A DNA stretch of 28,802 nt. Source: an uncultured Clostridia bacterium (lineage in GTDB: Bacteria; Bacillota; Clostridia; Christensenellales; Pumilibacteraceae). The DNA lies in assembly GCA_947385185.1 (NCBI GenBank), contig CANDJX010000002.1, positions 1-28,802 on the forward strand, written 5' to 3'. The notes under the pieces are model-generated. The model was given only the letters and a program-made list of their open reading frames with translations. It ran no database searches and was not told the DNA's origin. Made by a program: the position numbers and the translations under genes. Shown piece after piece: positions 7,981 to 16,330 of this stretch (the stretch's first letter is position 1; each line of letters starts with the position of its first letter).

Positions 7981-8985
7981 TCACTTTACATTAAAAACAT
8001 ACCTAATAAAATGCTCGCGCTTTTCTCCCGTCGGAAGAACGGGCGGCACGAACCCGCGCGTGTTGATTGCGTTCGGGAAATATTGCGGCTCCAGACAGAA
8101 CCCGTCGTAAGGAAAATACTTGCGACTCCTGCCTTCAGCGCCGTTCAGGCTGCCGCCGGTATAGAACTGAAGCCCGGGCATATCGGTATACAAATCGATG
8201 GAAATCCCGCTTCTTTCGCAAGTTGCGGTCGCCGCATGTTCGGAAATAAGCGCGAAATTATGATCGTACCCGCCCGTAAAAATCAGGCTTTTATCGTCCG
8301 CGCGCTCGCCTATCCGGCGCGGACTTAAGAAATCGAAAGGAGTCCCCGCGACCCGTCTGACCTCGCCCGTAGGCACGCGCTCGGACGACAACGGAGTATA
8401 CGCGTCGGCGCGAAGCCCGAGCACGGTGTCTTTTATATCCCCGCGTTCCTCTCCGCCGAGATTGAAGTATATATGACAAGTAGGATTCCACAGCGTATCG
8501 CGGTCGCTCTCCGCCTCGAAACGCGCCGAAAATTCATTGTCGTTCAGTTCGAAACGAACGCGCATTAAAAGCCGTCCCGGAAAGCCCTGATCGCCGTCCG
8601 GGCTGTCGAGCGACAACACAAGAGCGTCCCCGTCCGTTTCCGCCTCGAAAAATCTTTTGTTATAGCCCTCGAACCCGCCGTGATTGCAGTTTCCGCCGTC
8701 GTTGCGGTCGAGCGTATATTTCTTATCGCCGAGCGTAAACTCCGCGCCCGATATACGGTTTGCGACGCGCCCGATAAGAGCGCCGGCATAAGATCCCGAT
8801 TTAACGTAATCGGATACCGTACCGAACCCGAGGCAAACGTTCTTTTTCCCGTGCGGCGTATGAACGCGGATGAATTGCACTATACCTCCGAAATCGGTCA
8901 CGCCGACCTCGAGCGACGGCGACGTCATCGTGTACAGAAAAACGTCACGGCCGAACGCAGTATCGTATTTCGTTTTGACTATCAC
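7981..8985 (-). CDS. galM: Aldose 1-epimerase (galactose mutarotase)
   Basis: A 334-residue cytoplasmic protein that interconverts alpha- and beta-galactose. Beta-galactosidase releases the beta anomer, and GalK uses the alpha anomer. Family marks are NHGG at 101-104 with His102, the catalytic-site block NPTCHIYFNLGG with His171, YDHNFAL near 240, GLQFYTGG at 271, and FCLEPQYFPNA with the general base Glu299. The start is GTG, supported by AGGAG ten bases upstream; no ATG lies nearby. Last gene of the galactoside operon, 20 bases after galE. Downstream lies repeat copy 2 rather than a simple terminator. Confidence 0.95.
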   Translation of the reverse strand: MIVKTKYDTAFGRDVFLYTMTSPSLEVGVTDFGGIVQFIRVHTPHGKKNVCLGFGTVSDYVKSGSYAGALIGRVANRISGAEFTLGDKKYTLDRNDGGNCNHGGFEGYNKRFFEAETDGDALVLSLDSPDGDQGFPGRLLMRVRFELNDNEFSARFEAESDRDTLWNPTCHIYFNLGGEERGDIKDTVLGLRADAYTPLSSERVPTGEVRRVAGTPFDFLSPRRIGERADDKSLIFTGGYDHNFALISEHAATATCERSGISIDLYTDMPGLQFYTGGSLNGAEGRSRKYFPYDGFCLEPQYFPNAINTRGFVPPVLPTGEKREHFIRYVFNVK

Positions 8986-9005
8986 GGTCGAACGTCTCCT
9001 TTTTT

Positions 9006-10019
9006 TCAGCTCTTATATCCTTTCGGGTTCTTGCTTTGCCATTTCCAGAGCGACGCGCACATATCGTCAAGACCGAGTTTGGCTTCCCAGCCCAGCTCGC
9101 GTTTCGCCTTGCCCGCGTCGGCATAGCAAGCCGCAATATCGCCGGGGCGACGGGGTTTGATAACGTAAGGCAGGTCGCGTCCGCACGCTTTACCGAACGC
9201 CCGGATCACGTCGAGTACCGAATATCCCACGCCCGTGCCGAGGTTGTAAGTATACACTCCGGGTTTATCCGCGTGCTCTATCGCCGCGACGTGCCCTTTC
9301 GCAAGATCGACGACGTGGATATAGTCGCGCACGCCCGTACCGTCCGGCGTATCGTAATCGTCGCCGAACACGCCTATTTCCTTAAGTTCGCCGATCGCGA
9401 CTTTCGCTATATACGGGGTCAGATTGTTCGGAATGCCCTGCGGATCCTCCCCGATAAGCCCGCTCTCGTGCGCGCCGACGGGATTGAAATACCTGAGAAG
9501 CATAACCGTCCACTCATTGTCCGAAGCGTACACGTCGCAGAGCATGATTTCCTGAAAATACTTGCTCGTCCCGTAAGGGTTCGTCGTGCCGCCCGTCCTG
9601 CACGTTTCGTCGAGCGGCAACCGCTCGGGCGTGCCGTATACCGTCGCCGACGACGAGAAAACTATTTTTTTGCAACCATGCTTTCTCATAACATCGAGAA
9701 GCACGAGCGTGCCGTAAAGGTTGTTGTTATAATATTCGATCGGCTTCGCCACCGATTCGCCCACCGCTTTGAGGCCCGCAAAATGAATGACGAAATCTAT
9801 CTTATGTTCGGTAAAAATTTTTTCGAGCGCGTCAAAATCGCGGACGTCCGCCTTATACATACTTACGGATCTGCCCGTAATCTTTTCCACGCGCGAGATA
9901 CTCATAGGCGAAGAATTGTCGAAGTTATCTATAACCACGACGTCGTGACCTTTTTCGAGTAGTTCCACACAGGTATGCGAACCGATATAGCCCGCGCCGC
10001 CCGTAACGAGTATTTTCAT
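9006..10019 (-). CDS. galE: UDP-glucose 4-epimerase
   Basis: A 337-residue extended short-chain dehydrogenase/reductase protein, the same size as E. coli GalE (338). It interconverts UDP-galactose and UDP-glucose using tightly bound NAD. It has the NAD-binding loop [10 protein letters not shown] at 7-16 and the catalytic triad at the same positions as in E. coli: Ser124 in FSSSATVYG, Tyr149 and Lys153 in YGTSK. A GGAGG box precedes the ATG. The gene starts four bases after the galK stop and 20 bases before galM, consistent with one transcript. Confidence 0.97.
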   Translation of the reverse strand: MKILVTGGAGYIGSHTCVELLEKGHDVVVIDNFDNSSPMSISRVEKITGRSVSMYKADVRDFDALEKIFTEHKIDFVIHFAGLKAVGESVAKPIEYYNNNLYGTLVLLDVMRKHGCKKIVFSSSATVYGTPERLPLDETCRTGGTTNPYGTSKYFQEIMLCDVYASDNEWTVMLLRYFNPVGAHESGLIGEDPQGIPNNLTPYIAKVAIGELKEIGVFGDDYDTPDGTGVRDYIHVVDLAKGHVAAIEHADKPGVYTYNLGTGVGYSVLDVIRAFGKACGRDLPYVIKPRRPGDIAACYADAGKAKRELGWEAKLGLDDMCASLWKWQSKNPKGYKS

Positions 10020-10023
10020 ATTT

Positions 10024-11154
10024 TTACCTCCGATTTATCTCAGTAACGGTTATGCCGTCGGCTATCGACGCGTCGAAAATACGCGGCGCATAGCCTGTTT
10101 CTTTTTCGTAACGCCCGGTTACGTATTCTTTGAAATCCTCGGCTCCGTCTTTTTTCACTATCGATATAGTGCAACCGCCGAAGCCCGCGCCGGTCATTCT
10201 CGACCCGAGGCACGCGGGGTGAGCTATAGCCGCGAAGAAAAGCGCGTCGAGTTCTTTCCCCGTGACTTCGTAAAGCTCTTTAAGCGACTTATGCGAAGTC
10301 GTAAGAAGATTGCCGAGCGTGACGAGATCGCCTTTTTTCATCGCTTCCGCCGCTTTTTCCACTCTGTCGCACTCCTCTACGACGTGCCGCGCCCTGTCGC
10401 GGACTTTTCCGCCGAGTAAGTACGAGTACTTTCCGAACTCCGCTGTCGTAACGTCGGCAAGACAGGAAATATCGAGTTTTGTTTTAAGCGCTTTGAACGC
10501 TTCCTCCGTTTCGGCGCGGCGTTCGTTGTATTTGCTTTCCGCGAGATTGTGCGGTTTGTTGCAATTGACGATGACGAGCGCGCAGTCGCCGAGCACAAGC
10601 GGGACGTACTCGCGTTCAAGCGTTTTGCAGTCGAGCAGGATCGCGCAATCCTTTTTGCCGCACGCCGACGAGTACTGATCCATTATTCCGCAGTTCACGC
10701 CGGCGTAATCGCATTCGGCGCGCTGCGCGGCAAGCGCGACTTCGACGGGGTCGAAGCTCTCGCCCGCGACCGTCGCCAGCGCGGCGATGGTCGAAACCTC
10801 GATCGCCGCCGAGGACGAAAGTCCGCTTCCGAACGGGACGGAACACGACTGAACCATATCGCACCCGACGAGCTTATGCCCCGCGTTTTTCCACGCAAGA
10901 GCACTGCCCGCCTGATAATTGCCGTAGCGTAAATTCCGGTACGACCCAAGCTCTGACAGCCCGAGCGTGACTTTATCGTCGAGCGTCGTCCAGGACAGGT
11001 TGATTTTATCCGTGCCGTTGGCGCGGACGTATACCGTATTGCAAAGCGACAACGCTGCGGGAAAAACTTTTCCGCCGCAATAATCGATATGTTCGCCGAT
11101 TATGTTGACGCGCCCCGCCGCCGTGACTTTATAATCATAATCCTTTTCGTTCAT
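10024..11154 (-). CDS. galK: Galactokinase
   Basis: A 376-residue GHMP-family kinase that phosphorylates alpha-D-galactose at C1 with ATP, the first committed Leloir step. The galactokinase signature [15 protein letters not shown] is near the N-terminus, the ATP-binding motif is [14 protein letters not shown], and the third GHMP motif is MTGAGFGGC near the C-terminus. I place the start at 11154 (MNEKDYDYK) because GAGGG lies seven bases upstream. An upstream ATG in the same frame at 11184 gives an untypical ten-residue extension and lacks a good ribosome binding site. The 5' end and the 45-base gap to galT form an imperfect tandem duplication. Confidence 0.96.
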   Translation of the reverse strand: MNEKDYDYKVTAAGRVNIIGEHIDYCGGKVFPAALSLCNTVYVRANGTDKINLSWTTLDDKVTLGLSELGSYRNLRYGNYQAGSALAWKNAGHKLVGCDMVQSCSVPFGSGLSSSAAIEVSTIAALATVAGESFDPVEVALAAQRAECDYAGVNCGIMDQYSSACGKKDCAILLDCKTLEREYVPLVLGDCALVIVNCNKPHNLAESKYNERRAETEEAFKALKTKLDISCLADVTTAEFGKYSYLLGGKVRDRARHVVEECDRVEKAAEAMKKGDLVTLGNLLTTSHKSLKELYEVTGKELDALFFAAIAHPACLGSRMTGAGFGGCTISIVKKDGAEDFKEYVTGRYEKETGYAPRIFDASIADGITVTEINRR

Positions 11155-11224
11155 TGCAAACCCTCGCCGGAGCCTTATAATCATAACACTTTTCGTCCGT
11201 CATTGCAAGCAAACCCCCGCCGCC
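11127..11224. repeat. Imperfect tandem duplication at the galT/galK junction
   Basis: Plus-strand 11127-11170 (start of galK with its ribosome binding site) is repeated with substitutions and small indels at 11173-11224. Both contain TTATAATCATAA, then CTTTTCGT, CATTGCAA and CCCGCCG-like blocks in the same order. Read on the minus strand, the outer copy has its own ATG at 11203 overlapping the galT stop as ATGA, followed by codons for MTDEKCYDYK, which resembles galK's MNEKDYDYK. That frame stops after about 22 codons. Confidence 0.8.
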
Positions 11225-12669
11225 GTGAGAAATTCGGCAGTCTGTTTTTGCGTTTTGAATACGGCGGTATTTTCGAGAATGCGATAACAAACGCCGCCCA
11301 GTTCTTTCACGACCGCTTCATGCGCCTGTGCCGCAGTAGGGCGATCCGGCGCAAGCGTCTTAATTTCCTCGTATATACCGCCGAATCCGGTCATATCTTC
11401 GGGAAGCTCTTTCCCCGAAACAAGGCGTCGTTCTATCTCGCCGAGCTGTTTTTCCAGTCTGCCGGGCAGAATAAACAGCCCCTGCGCCTCGATCAATCCT
11501 ATGCTTTCTTTTTTGATCGCGTGAAATTCGGGGTGCGCATGGAAAACGCCGTCGGGGTATTTTTCGCTCGTGACGTTGTTTCTGAGAATTACAGTCATTT
11601 CATACCCGTCCGCGGTTTTTATCGCGGTGGGACTGATCGCGCTGTGAACGCCGTCAGAGTCCTCGTTTATGATACCGAGTTCGTCGTTGCGGTAGCCTGC
11701 CCACGCTTTTCTTACAAGCTCGCACGCCGAAACGACCGCCGCTTTGTTTCTGCCCGAAATACGCACCGCCGTTCCCGGCCAGTCGAGCACTGCCGCGCTT
11801 ACGCCCTTGACCGCGCTCTCGAGCGCTATAGCCGCGCCCGCTCTGTGCAGGGGCAGAACTTCGCCGCCGCCCTGATAGTGGTCGTGGGCAAGCACGCTGC
11901 CGCCTATGCGCGGGAGCGGCGCGTTGCAACCGATGAAATAATGCGGAAATATATCCACGAAATCCGTCAGCCGCACGAACGTATCCTCGTCGATATGCAT
12001 CGGGATATGCCTTGAATTGACCGCAATGCCGTGTTCGCGGAAATAACCGTAAGGCGAAAACTGCCAGAACCAGTCCTCGCCGCCGAGCTTTATGTCCACG
12101 GTGCGGAGCGTGCGTTTGTTCCTGCCGTAATAGCCCTCGTTCTCGCGGCATATCGTGCACTTCGGATAGCCGCCCGCCGTCGAATTCCCGCTCGCCGCCT
12201 TTTTCGGATCGCGGAACTCGGGCTTCGCTTTGTTTACGGTAATAACGAGTCCGTTCGATCCGAACCGCGGGTTTGCGTCCAGTTTCGATTTTTTCACGTA
12301 GTCGCACTTGACCGAATAATCATACAGCCACGCCGTAGCTTTTTCGCTCCCGTACTTTTCGAGAATATCCGAAAACCGCTCGTTTACTTCGGCGGGCGAA
12401 AGCGCGAGCGCGCCCATGACCGCGTCGTTATACTTTTCCGTTTCTTCGGCGGTAAACAGTCCCGCGGCTATGCAAGCGTCGTCGAACCCGGCGAGCAGCG
12501 CGTCCGGAGTTTCGTCGTTTACTTCCTCGGCGCAAACGCCGCCGTACGAATCGAGTCCGAGTATGCCCAGCACGGTATTTCTCGCGTAAATCGAATCACG
12601 CGGACTAAGCCCGAGATTTTTTTCGGCGTAGCGCACAAGCCCGCCGATATATTGATATACCCTGTTCAT
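11200..12669 (-). CDS. galT: UDP-glucose--hexose-1-phosphate uridylyltransferase, class II
   Basis: A 489-residue protein, the typical length for the Firmicutes class II GalT family, which differs strongly from the ~350-residue E. coli type. It transfers UMP from UDP-glucose to galactose-1-phosphate, giving UDP-galactose and glucose-1-phosphate. The nucleotidylated-histidine motif is AHDHYQGG (class II HDHxQGG form), and NSRHIPMHID precedes it. The start at 12669 (MNRVYQYIGG) is supported by GGAG seven bases upstream; the frame is open further upstream, but that region is the end of the GH2 gene. It follows the GH2 gene by 23 bases. Confidence 0.96.
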   Translation of the reverse strand: MNRVYQYIGGLVRYAEKNLGLSPRDSIYARNTVLGILGLDSYGGVCAEEVNDETPDALLAGFDDACIAAGLFTAEETEKYNDAVMGALALSPAEVNERFSDILEKYGSEKATAWLYDYSVKCDYVKKSKLDANPRFGSNGLVITVNKAKPEFRDPKKAASGNSTAGGYPKCTICRENEGYYGRNKRTLRTVDIKLGGEDWFWQFSPYGYFREHGIAVNSRHIPMHIDEDTFVRLTDFVDIFPHYFIGCNAPLPRIGGSVLAHDHYQGGGEVLPLHRAGAAIALESAVKGVSAAVLDWPGTAVRISGRNKAAVVSACELVRKAWAGYRNDELGIINEDSDGVHSAISPTAIKTADGYEMTVILRNNVTSEKYPDGVFHAHPEFHAIKKESIGLIEAQGLFILPGRLEKQLGEIERRLVSGKELPEDMTGFGGIYEEIKTLAPDRPTAAQAHEAVVKELGGVCYRILENTAVFKTQKQTAEFLTAAGVCLQ

Positions 12670-12692
12670 AAAATTTCTCCGAGTAAGGTCGG

Positions 12693-15050
12693 TTATTTTA
12701 TTTCGATTGCGGCGCTTCCCGAAAGTTTGCCGTCGGTCGCGGTTATCTTTATTTCGCCGCCGTCGCCCGCCCTGACGACCGCCATTGCCTCGCCGTAATA
12801 CGTGTCCGTTTCCGTCCCGCAATAACCGATAAAATTGACGGGGCACGCGTTTCCGAGCGCAAGCAGCTCGCCGCCCTCCACCGACACCTTTATTATTCCG
12901 CGCTCGAGCGGCTTGACGGTCAGATCGTTATCCGTATATTTGAGTCTTACGAAAGCAAGTTTGCCTTTTTCGACCGAATAAAGCTCGGGCAGTACGGAAA
13001 GAATCGTTTCGTTACCCGCCGTTTTAAGCGAGTTTCGCGACAGCTCTTTACCTTTTTTGTCCCGCGCAACAGCCGTGATTTCGCCGCCGCGGTATTTCAC
13101 TTTGAAATCGAAACGGCAGTTCTTTTTGAATTTCTTTTTGCCTGCGCGTTTGCCGTTTACGAGCAGTTCCACGATCGGCGCGCGCGAATATACTTCTACT
13201 TTGGCTTTCTTGCCGTCCAATCCGTTCCACGACCACGACGTAAGCGCGTTGGAAAATTTCCACGCCGACGGAGAATGCTTTTCTTCGGTATGACTGACGG
13301 GAACGACCGCGATCTGCGGCGCGTCCGTAAGCTCGAACGCCACGCGCGTATATTCCGCTTCGCCGAGCCTGTTTCCGATCAGGTCGACGCGTCCGCTTCC
13401 CGCCGAGATCCATCCCGCGCCGTGACGGAAATCCGGCGCGTATTCGTGATACTCCCACGCGCCTATGCCGCATTCTCCGAGATAATCCATGCCCGCCCAT
13501 ACGAAATCGCCTATGAGCGAGTTGTGATTCTTTGCGAATTCCCAGAACTTATACGCGTCGGAGCAGAACGTTTCGCTGCCGAGTATTATGCGTTCGGGAT
13601 ATTTCTTTACGTCGCCTTTATACCTTTTTATGCCGTAATTGTAACCGGCGACGTCCATCGCCGCATAGCAATCCCGCGTCTTTTTGTCGCAACCGGGAAG
13701 TTTTGCCATGGTTTTCATGAACTTCGCGCCGAAAATTCCCGCGAGGTTGTTGAAAAATTCGCTTCCGACTTTTTTCTGCGGGTTTTCTTTCGCTTTTTTG
13801 TCCGAATACACGCCCATGCCTTTTGCATGAAGATAATTGAAGAAAATATTGACGCCCGTCGTGACCGGACGTTCGGGATCGAGTTTTTTGCACAACGCGC
13901 GCATAGTTCTGAAAAATTCGATACCTTTCTTCTGTCCCGTTTCCGCCACTTCGTTGCCGAGCGAATACATTATGACGCACGGGTGATTATAGTCCTTCTC
14001 GATCATATCGGTCAGGTCGCGTTCATACCAATCCGTCACGTAATCGGCATAATCGTACCTCGTCTTATGTATATACCACATATCGACGTACTCGTCCATC
14101 ATCATGACGCCGAGTCGGTCGCACGCGTCGAGCATGGCTTTCGAACAGGGATTGTGCGCGCTGCGAAGCGCGTTATACCCGCAGTCTTTGAGGATACGCA
14201 CTTTGCGTTCTTCCGCCTCGGCATAACATCTTGCGCCGAGTATGCCGTTGTCGTGATGTATGCACGCGCCGCGTAAAATTATGCGTTTGCCGTTCAGAAG
14301 AAGCCCGGACGCACTGTCGCAGGCGATCGTGCGCACGCCGAAAGTCGTTTTCTGTTCGTCGCCGCCGAAAGTCGCGGTAAGTTCGTACAGCGCCGGAGTG
14401 TCGGGAGTCCAGAGCTCGGCGTCCGGAATCTCGATCGCGAACACCGCTTCGGTTTCGCTTTCCGCCGACGAAGCCGCGACCGTTTTGCCGTTTCTGCTCG
14501 CTTCGATCTTCACTTCGCCCGGTTCGCTCGTCTTTACGACGACTTCGACGACCGCAGGGTCGAGCCCGATCGTGCGGACGCGGACGCCGTTCATGAGTAT
14601 ATGTTTTTTATCCGCAACCCGGAGCGTGACGGGGCGATAAATGCCCGCGCCCGAATACCAACGGCTGTTCGGCTGTTTCGAATTTTCGGCGGTTACGCGC
14701 ACCTCGTTCGGTTCGCCGAACTTCAGATACTCGCCGAGCGGAACGTAAAAATTCGTATAGCCGTAAGGACGGCTGCACGCGAGTTTGCCGTTTACATACA
14801 CCGACGCGTTGCGGTATACGCCCTCGAATTCGAGCGTCAGTACTTTGTCCTTATATTCCGCCGGAACCTCGAAAGTCTTTACGTATTCGTAATCGTGTCC
14901 TTCGAACCACCCCGTGTTCGTCCCGCCGTCGCTGTCCGGCGTCCGTTTTTCGCCTATCATGGCGTCGTGCGGAAGGGTAACTTCCTCCCATTCGCTTTCC
15001 GCATCGGTCTTACGCCATTTCCATCCGTTGTTGAACTGTATTGCCTTCAT
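12693..15050 (-). CDS. Glycoside hydrolase family 2 protein, probable beta-galactosidase
   Basis: A 785-residue enzyme with the GH2 order: N-terminal sugar-binding domain (about 1-145), immunoglobulin-like domain (150-245), TIM barrel (250-560), then C-terminal beta domains. The acid/base Glu367 lies in YSLGNEVAE and the likely nucleophile Glu493 in ILGSETF. The conserved block NALRSAHNP is near 293. There is no signal peptide, so it acts in the cytoplasm on imported substrate. Being first in an operon with all Leloir genes, beta-galactosidase is the best call, though GH2 also includes glucuronidases and mannosidases, and specificity cannot be read directly. Stretch 405-465 is a Lys-rich insertion in the barrel. 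Ribosome binding site AAAGGGG lies ten bases upstream. No transporter for the substrate is encoded in this operon. Confidence 0.9.
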   Translation of the reverse strand: MKAIQFNNGWKWRKTDAESEWEEVTLPHDAMIGEKRTPDSDGGTNTGWFEGHDYEYVKTFEVPAEYKDKVLTLEFEGVYRNASVYVNGKLACSRPYGYTNFYVPLGEYLKFGEPNEVRVTAENSKQPNSRWYSGAGIYRPVTLRVADKKHILMNGVRVRTIGLDPAVVEVVVKTSEPGEVKIEASRNGKTVAASSAESETEAVFAIEIPDAELWTPDTPALYELTATFGGDEQKTTFGVRTIACDSASGLLLNGKRIILRGACIHHDNGILGARCYAEAEERKVRILKDCGYNALRSAHNPCSKAMLDACDRLGVMMMDEYVDMWYIHKTRYDYADYVTDWYERDLTDMIEKDYNHPCVIMYSLGNEVAETGQKKGIEFFRTMRALCKKLDPERPVTTGVNIFFNYLHAKGMGVYSDKKAKENPQKKVGSEFFNNLAGIFGAKFMKTMAKLPGCDKKTRDCYAAMDVAGYNYGIKRYKGDVKKYPERIILGSETFCSDAYKFWEFAKNHNSLIGDFVWAGMDYLGECGIGAWEYHEYAPDFRHGAGWISAGSGRVDLIGNRLGEAEYTRVAFELTDAPQIAVVPVSHTEEKHSPSAWKFSNALTSWSWNGLDGKKAKVEVYSRAPIVELLVNGKRAGKKKFKKNCRFDFKVKYRGGEITAVARDKKGKELSRNSLKTAGNETILSVLPELYSVEKGKLAFVRLKYTDNDLTVKPLERGIIKVSVEGGELLALGNACPVNFIGYCGTETDTYYGEAMAVVRAGDGGEIKITATDGKLSGSAAIEIK

Positions 15051-15081
15051 CGTATATTATCCCCTTTTACGGTTTCGATTT

Positions 15082-15109
15082 TTTATACTTATATAATACC
15101 AAAAGTCAA
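15082..15109 (-). promoter_or_regulatory. Sigma-A promoter of the galactoside operon
   Basis: On the minus strand, TTGACT (15109-15104), 16-nt spacer, TATAAA (15087-15082). The predicted start near 15075 gives a leader of about 25 nt containing the AAAGGGG ribosome binding site. The candidate regulator site at 15144-15156 lies about 35 bases upstream of the -35 element, an activator-like position. Confidence 0.75.
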
Positions 15110-15143
15110 AGCGGCGTGCAAGAAGTTTTTTGCTCTGATTATA

Positions 15144-15156
15144 GACATTTATTGCC
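15144..15156 (+). promoter_or_regulatory. Candidate AraC-family operator, copy 1
   Basis: GACATTTATTGCC, matching 12 of 13 bases with the copy at 15332-15344 in the same orientation. It lies upstream of the operon promoter and overlaps the start of a TGCCCGA/TCGGGCA palindrome. Assignment to the divergent AraC protein is inferred from position. Confidence 0.5.
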
Positions 15157-15207
15157 CGATTTTCGGGCATTCGCCGAATAACCGCCAAAACGCCGAAAAT
15201 TATCATC

Positions 15208-15234
15208 AAAAAGAGCGCCTGTTTGTCGGCGCTC
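15208..15234 (-). terminator. Intrinsic terminator inside the control region
   Basis: On the minus strand, a 7-bp perfect stem (15228-15234 with 15213-15219, GAGCGCC/GGCGCTC), 8-nt loop, followed by five T (15212-15208). It stands upstream of the main operon promoter and about 65 bases after a separate minus-strand promoter, so it would end a very short transcript. Confidence 0.75.
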
Positions 15235-15275
15235 CCTCTGAAAAAAGAAAGAAAGAATGATGATGGATGGTTGAT
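15208..15275 (-). ncRNA. Candidate short terminated leader or small RNA
   Basis: The interval from the predicted start of the upstream promoter to the end of the intrinsic terminator would make a ~68-nt RNA: a pyrimidine-rich 5' half (CAUCC, CAUCAUC and UUCUUUC runs) without any AUG, then the terminator hairpin. It could be an attenuated leader of the galactoside operon, where read-through adds transcription, or an independent small RNA. Evidence is promoter and terminator motifs only. Confidence 0.4.
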
Positions 15276-15281
15276 ACGAAA

Positions 15282-15310
15282 ATTATAGCCCTGCGTTTGC
15301 GGGATTACAA
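15282..15310 (-). promoter_or_regulatory. Second, upstream minus-strand promoter
   Basis: TTGTAA (15310-15305), 17-nt spacer, TATAAT (15287-15282) on the minus strand. The predicted start near 15275 is about 65 bases before the terminator at 15208-15234. Candidate operator copy 2 lies 22 bases upstream of the -35 element. Confidence 0.6.
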
Positions 15311-15331
15311 GAAATTTATTGTCATGTTTCG

Positions 15332-15344
15332 GACATTTTTTGCC
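15332..15344 (+). promoter_or_regulatory. Candidate AraC-family operator, copy 2
   Basis: GACATTTTTTGCC, 12 of 13 bases shared with 15144-15156. It is upstream of both the second minus-strand promoter (22 bases) and the AraC gene promoter (39 bases). A TGTC/GACA inverted pair (15320-15335) overlaps it. Confidence 0.5.
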
Positions 15345-15382
15345 GTAAATCGTTTAACCGGATCATTATTTACCGAAAATTA

Positions 15383-15411
15383 TTGACAAAGCGGAAAAAT
15401 GGGATTAAAAT
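15383..15411 (+). promoter_or_regulatory. Sigma-A promoter of the AraC-family gene
   Basis: TTGACA at 15383-15388, 17-nt spacer, TAAAAT at 15406-15411. The predicted start near 15418 lies just before AAGGAG (15420-15425), giving a leader of only about 16 nt. Confidence 0.82.
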
Positions 15412-15433
15412 TAACGCATAAGGAGCCTGGGAA

Positions 15434-16315
15434 ATGATAGCGAAACACGAAATCCGAAAATACTCCGACGATGAAAAAGTGTGGGCGGGCAAATATAAAA
15501 ACTCGCATAATCTTTTGCACTGGCATTACGACTGCGAGCTGCTGTATGTCGAACACGGTAAAATCGACGTGTTTTGCGAGCGGATAAGATATACGCTTAC
15601 GGACGGACAAGCGCTGTTCGTGGATAGCGGGCAAATACATTATATGCGCGCGCATGATCCCGAAACCGTGCTCATCGTGATAATATTCGATTACAGTCTT
15701 ATTAAGGGGTTCACGAACGACGTATGTCTCGCGTCGCCGCTTTTGTCGGCGGATTACGGAATACCCGACGTTTATGCGACGCTCCGCAAAGAACTGAAAG
15801 AAAAAAAATTCTTTTACGACGCTTCGGCGGCGTGCGAAATAACGAAACTCATGATCGACGTTTTTCGCGGAGAAAAACTCATCAGGCGCCCCGAAGTCGG
15901 TTCGACCATTCAGTCGTTCAAAGCGCTGCTCGGCGAAATAAACGATAAATACGAATTCTATTCGTTCGAAGACGCGGCGTCTTTCATGAGCATGAGCCCC
16001 GCGTATTTTTCGCGATATTTCCATTCCGCCGCGGGCATGACTTTCTCGCAGTATCTCAATTACGTAAAAACAGACAACGCCGTGCGTCTCCTGCGTGCGG
16101 ACAAATCGCTGCAGATAACCGAAATCGCCATAAGATGCGGTTTTTCTACGATACGTAATTTCAACCGCACTTTCAAAGAACTGACGGGTTTTTCGCCCAA
16201 AAAACTGCCCGCCGATTTTTCGCTCGACGATAAAGTTTCGGCGCGCGGAACGGAAAGTTTCAATCCGACGCTTCCGGACTGCGAGCTTATCGAGCAACCT
16301 CATCCGAAAAAATAA
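15434..16315 (+). CDS. AraC-family transcriptional regulator
   Basis: A 293-residue regulator with an N-terminal cupin-like sensor domain (LLHWHYDCELLYVEHGK at about 27-43, then DGQALFVDSGQIHYM) and a C-terminal double helix-turn-helix domain (about 185-280) with the typical AraC/XylS ending ITEIAIRCGFSTIRNFNRTF and KELTGFSPKK. It is divergent from the galactoside operon, so control of that operon by a sugar ligand is the natural reading, but no ligand can be named. It has its own near-consensus promoter. The next gene starts 15 bases after its stop and is probably cotranscribed. Confidence 0.93.
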   Translation: MIAKHEIRKYSDDEKVWAGKYKNSHNLLHWHYDCELLYVEHGKIDVFCERIRYTLTDGQALFVDSGQIHYMRAHDPETVLIVIIFDYSLIKGFTNDVCLASPLLSADYGIPDVYATLRKELKEKKFFYDASAACEITKLMIDVFRGEKLIRRPEVGSTIQSFKALLGEINDKYEFYSFEDAASFMSMSPAYFSRYFHSAAGMTFSQYLNYVKTDNAVRLLRADKSLQITEIAIRCGFSTIRNFNRTFKELTGFSPKKLPADFSLDDKVSARGTESFNPTLPDCELIEQPHPKK

Positions 16316-16330
16316 AACGACGAAAAGCGC

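Larger units (their letters stand above)
15051..15433. other. Divergent control region between the galactoside operon and the AraC gene
   Basis: These 383 bases hold two minus-strand promoters, one plus-strand promoter, a minus-strand intrinsic terminator, a 13-bp direct repeat and a short palindrome (TGCCCGA/TCGGGCA at 15153-15169). No protein-coding frame of note is present; the plus-strand mini-frame at 15256 (five codons) lacks a ribosome binding site. Confidence 0.75.

Noticed and set aside
11155..11184. Longer start for galK at 11184
   Set aside because: The ten extra residues do not belong to the family pattern and arise from the duplicated junction; the inner ATG has the proper GAGGG spacing.
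12670..12846. Longer start for galT at 12846
   Set aside because: It lies inside the GH2 coding region, is Arg-rich, and has no ribosome binding site; the ATG at 12669 has GGAG and starts the family-typical N-terminus.
15256..15273. Plus-strand mini-frame ATGATGATGGATGGTTGA
   Set aside because: Five codons, no convincing ribosome binding site, no upstream plus-strand promoter; more simply the complement of the pyrimidine-rich candidate leader.
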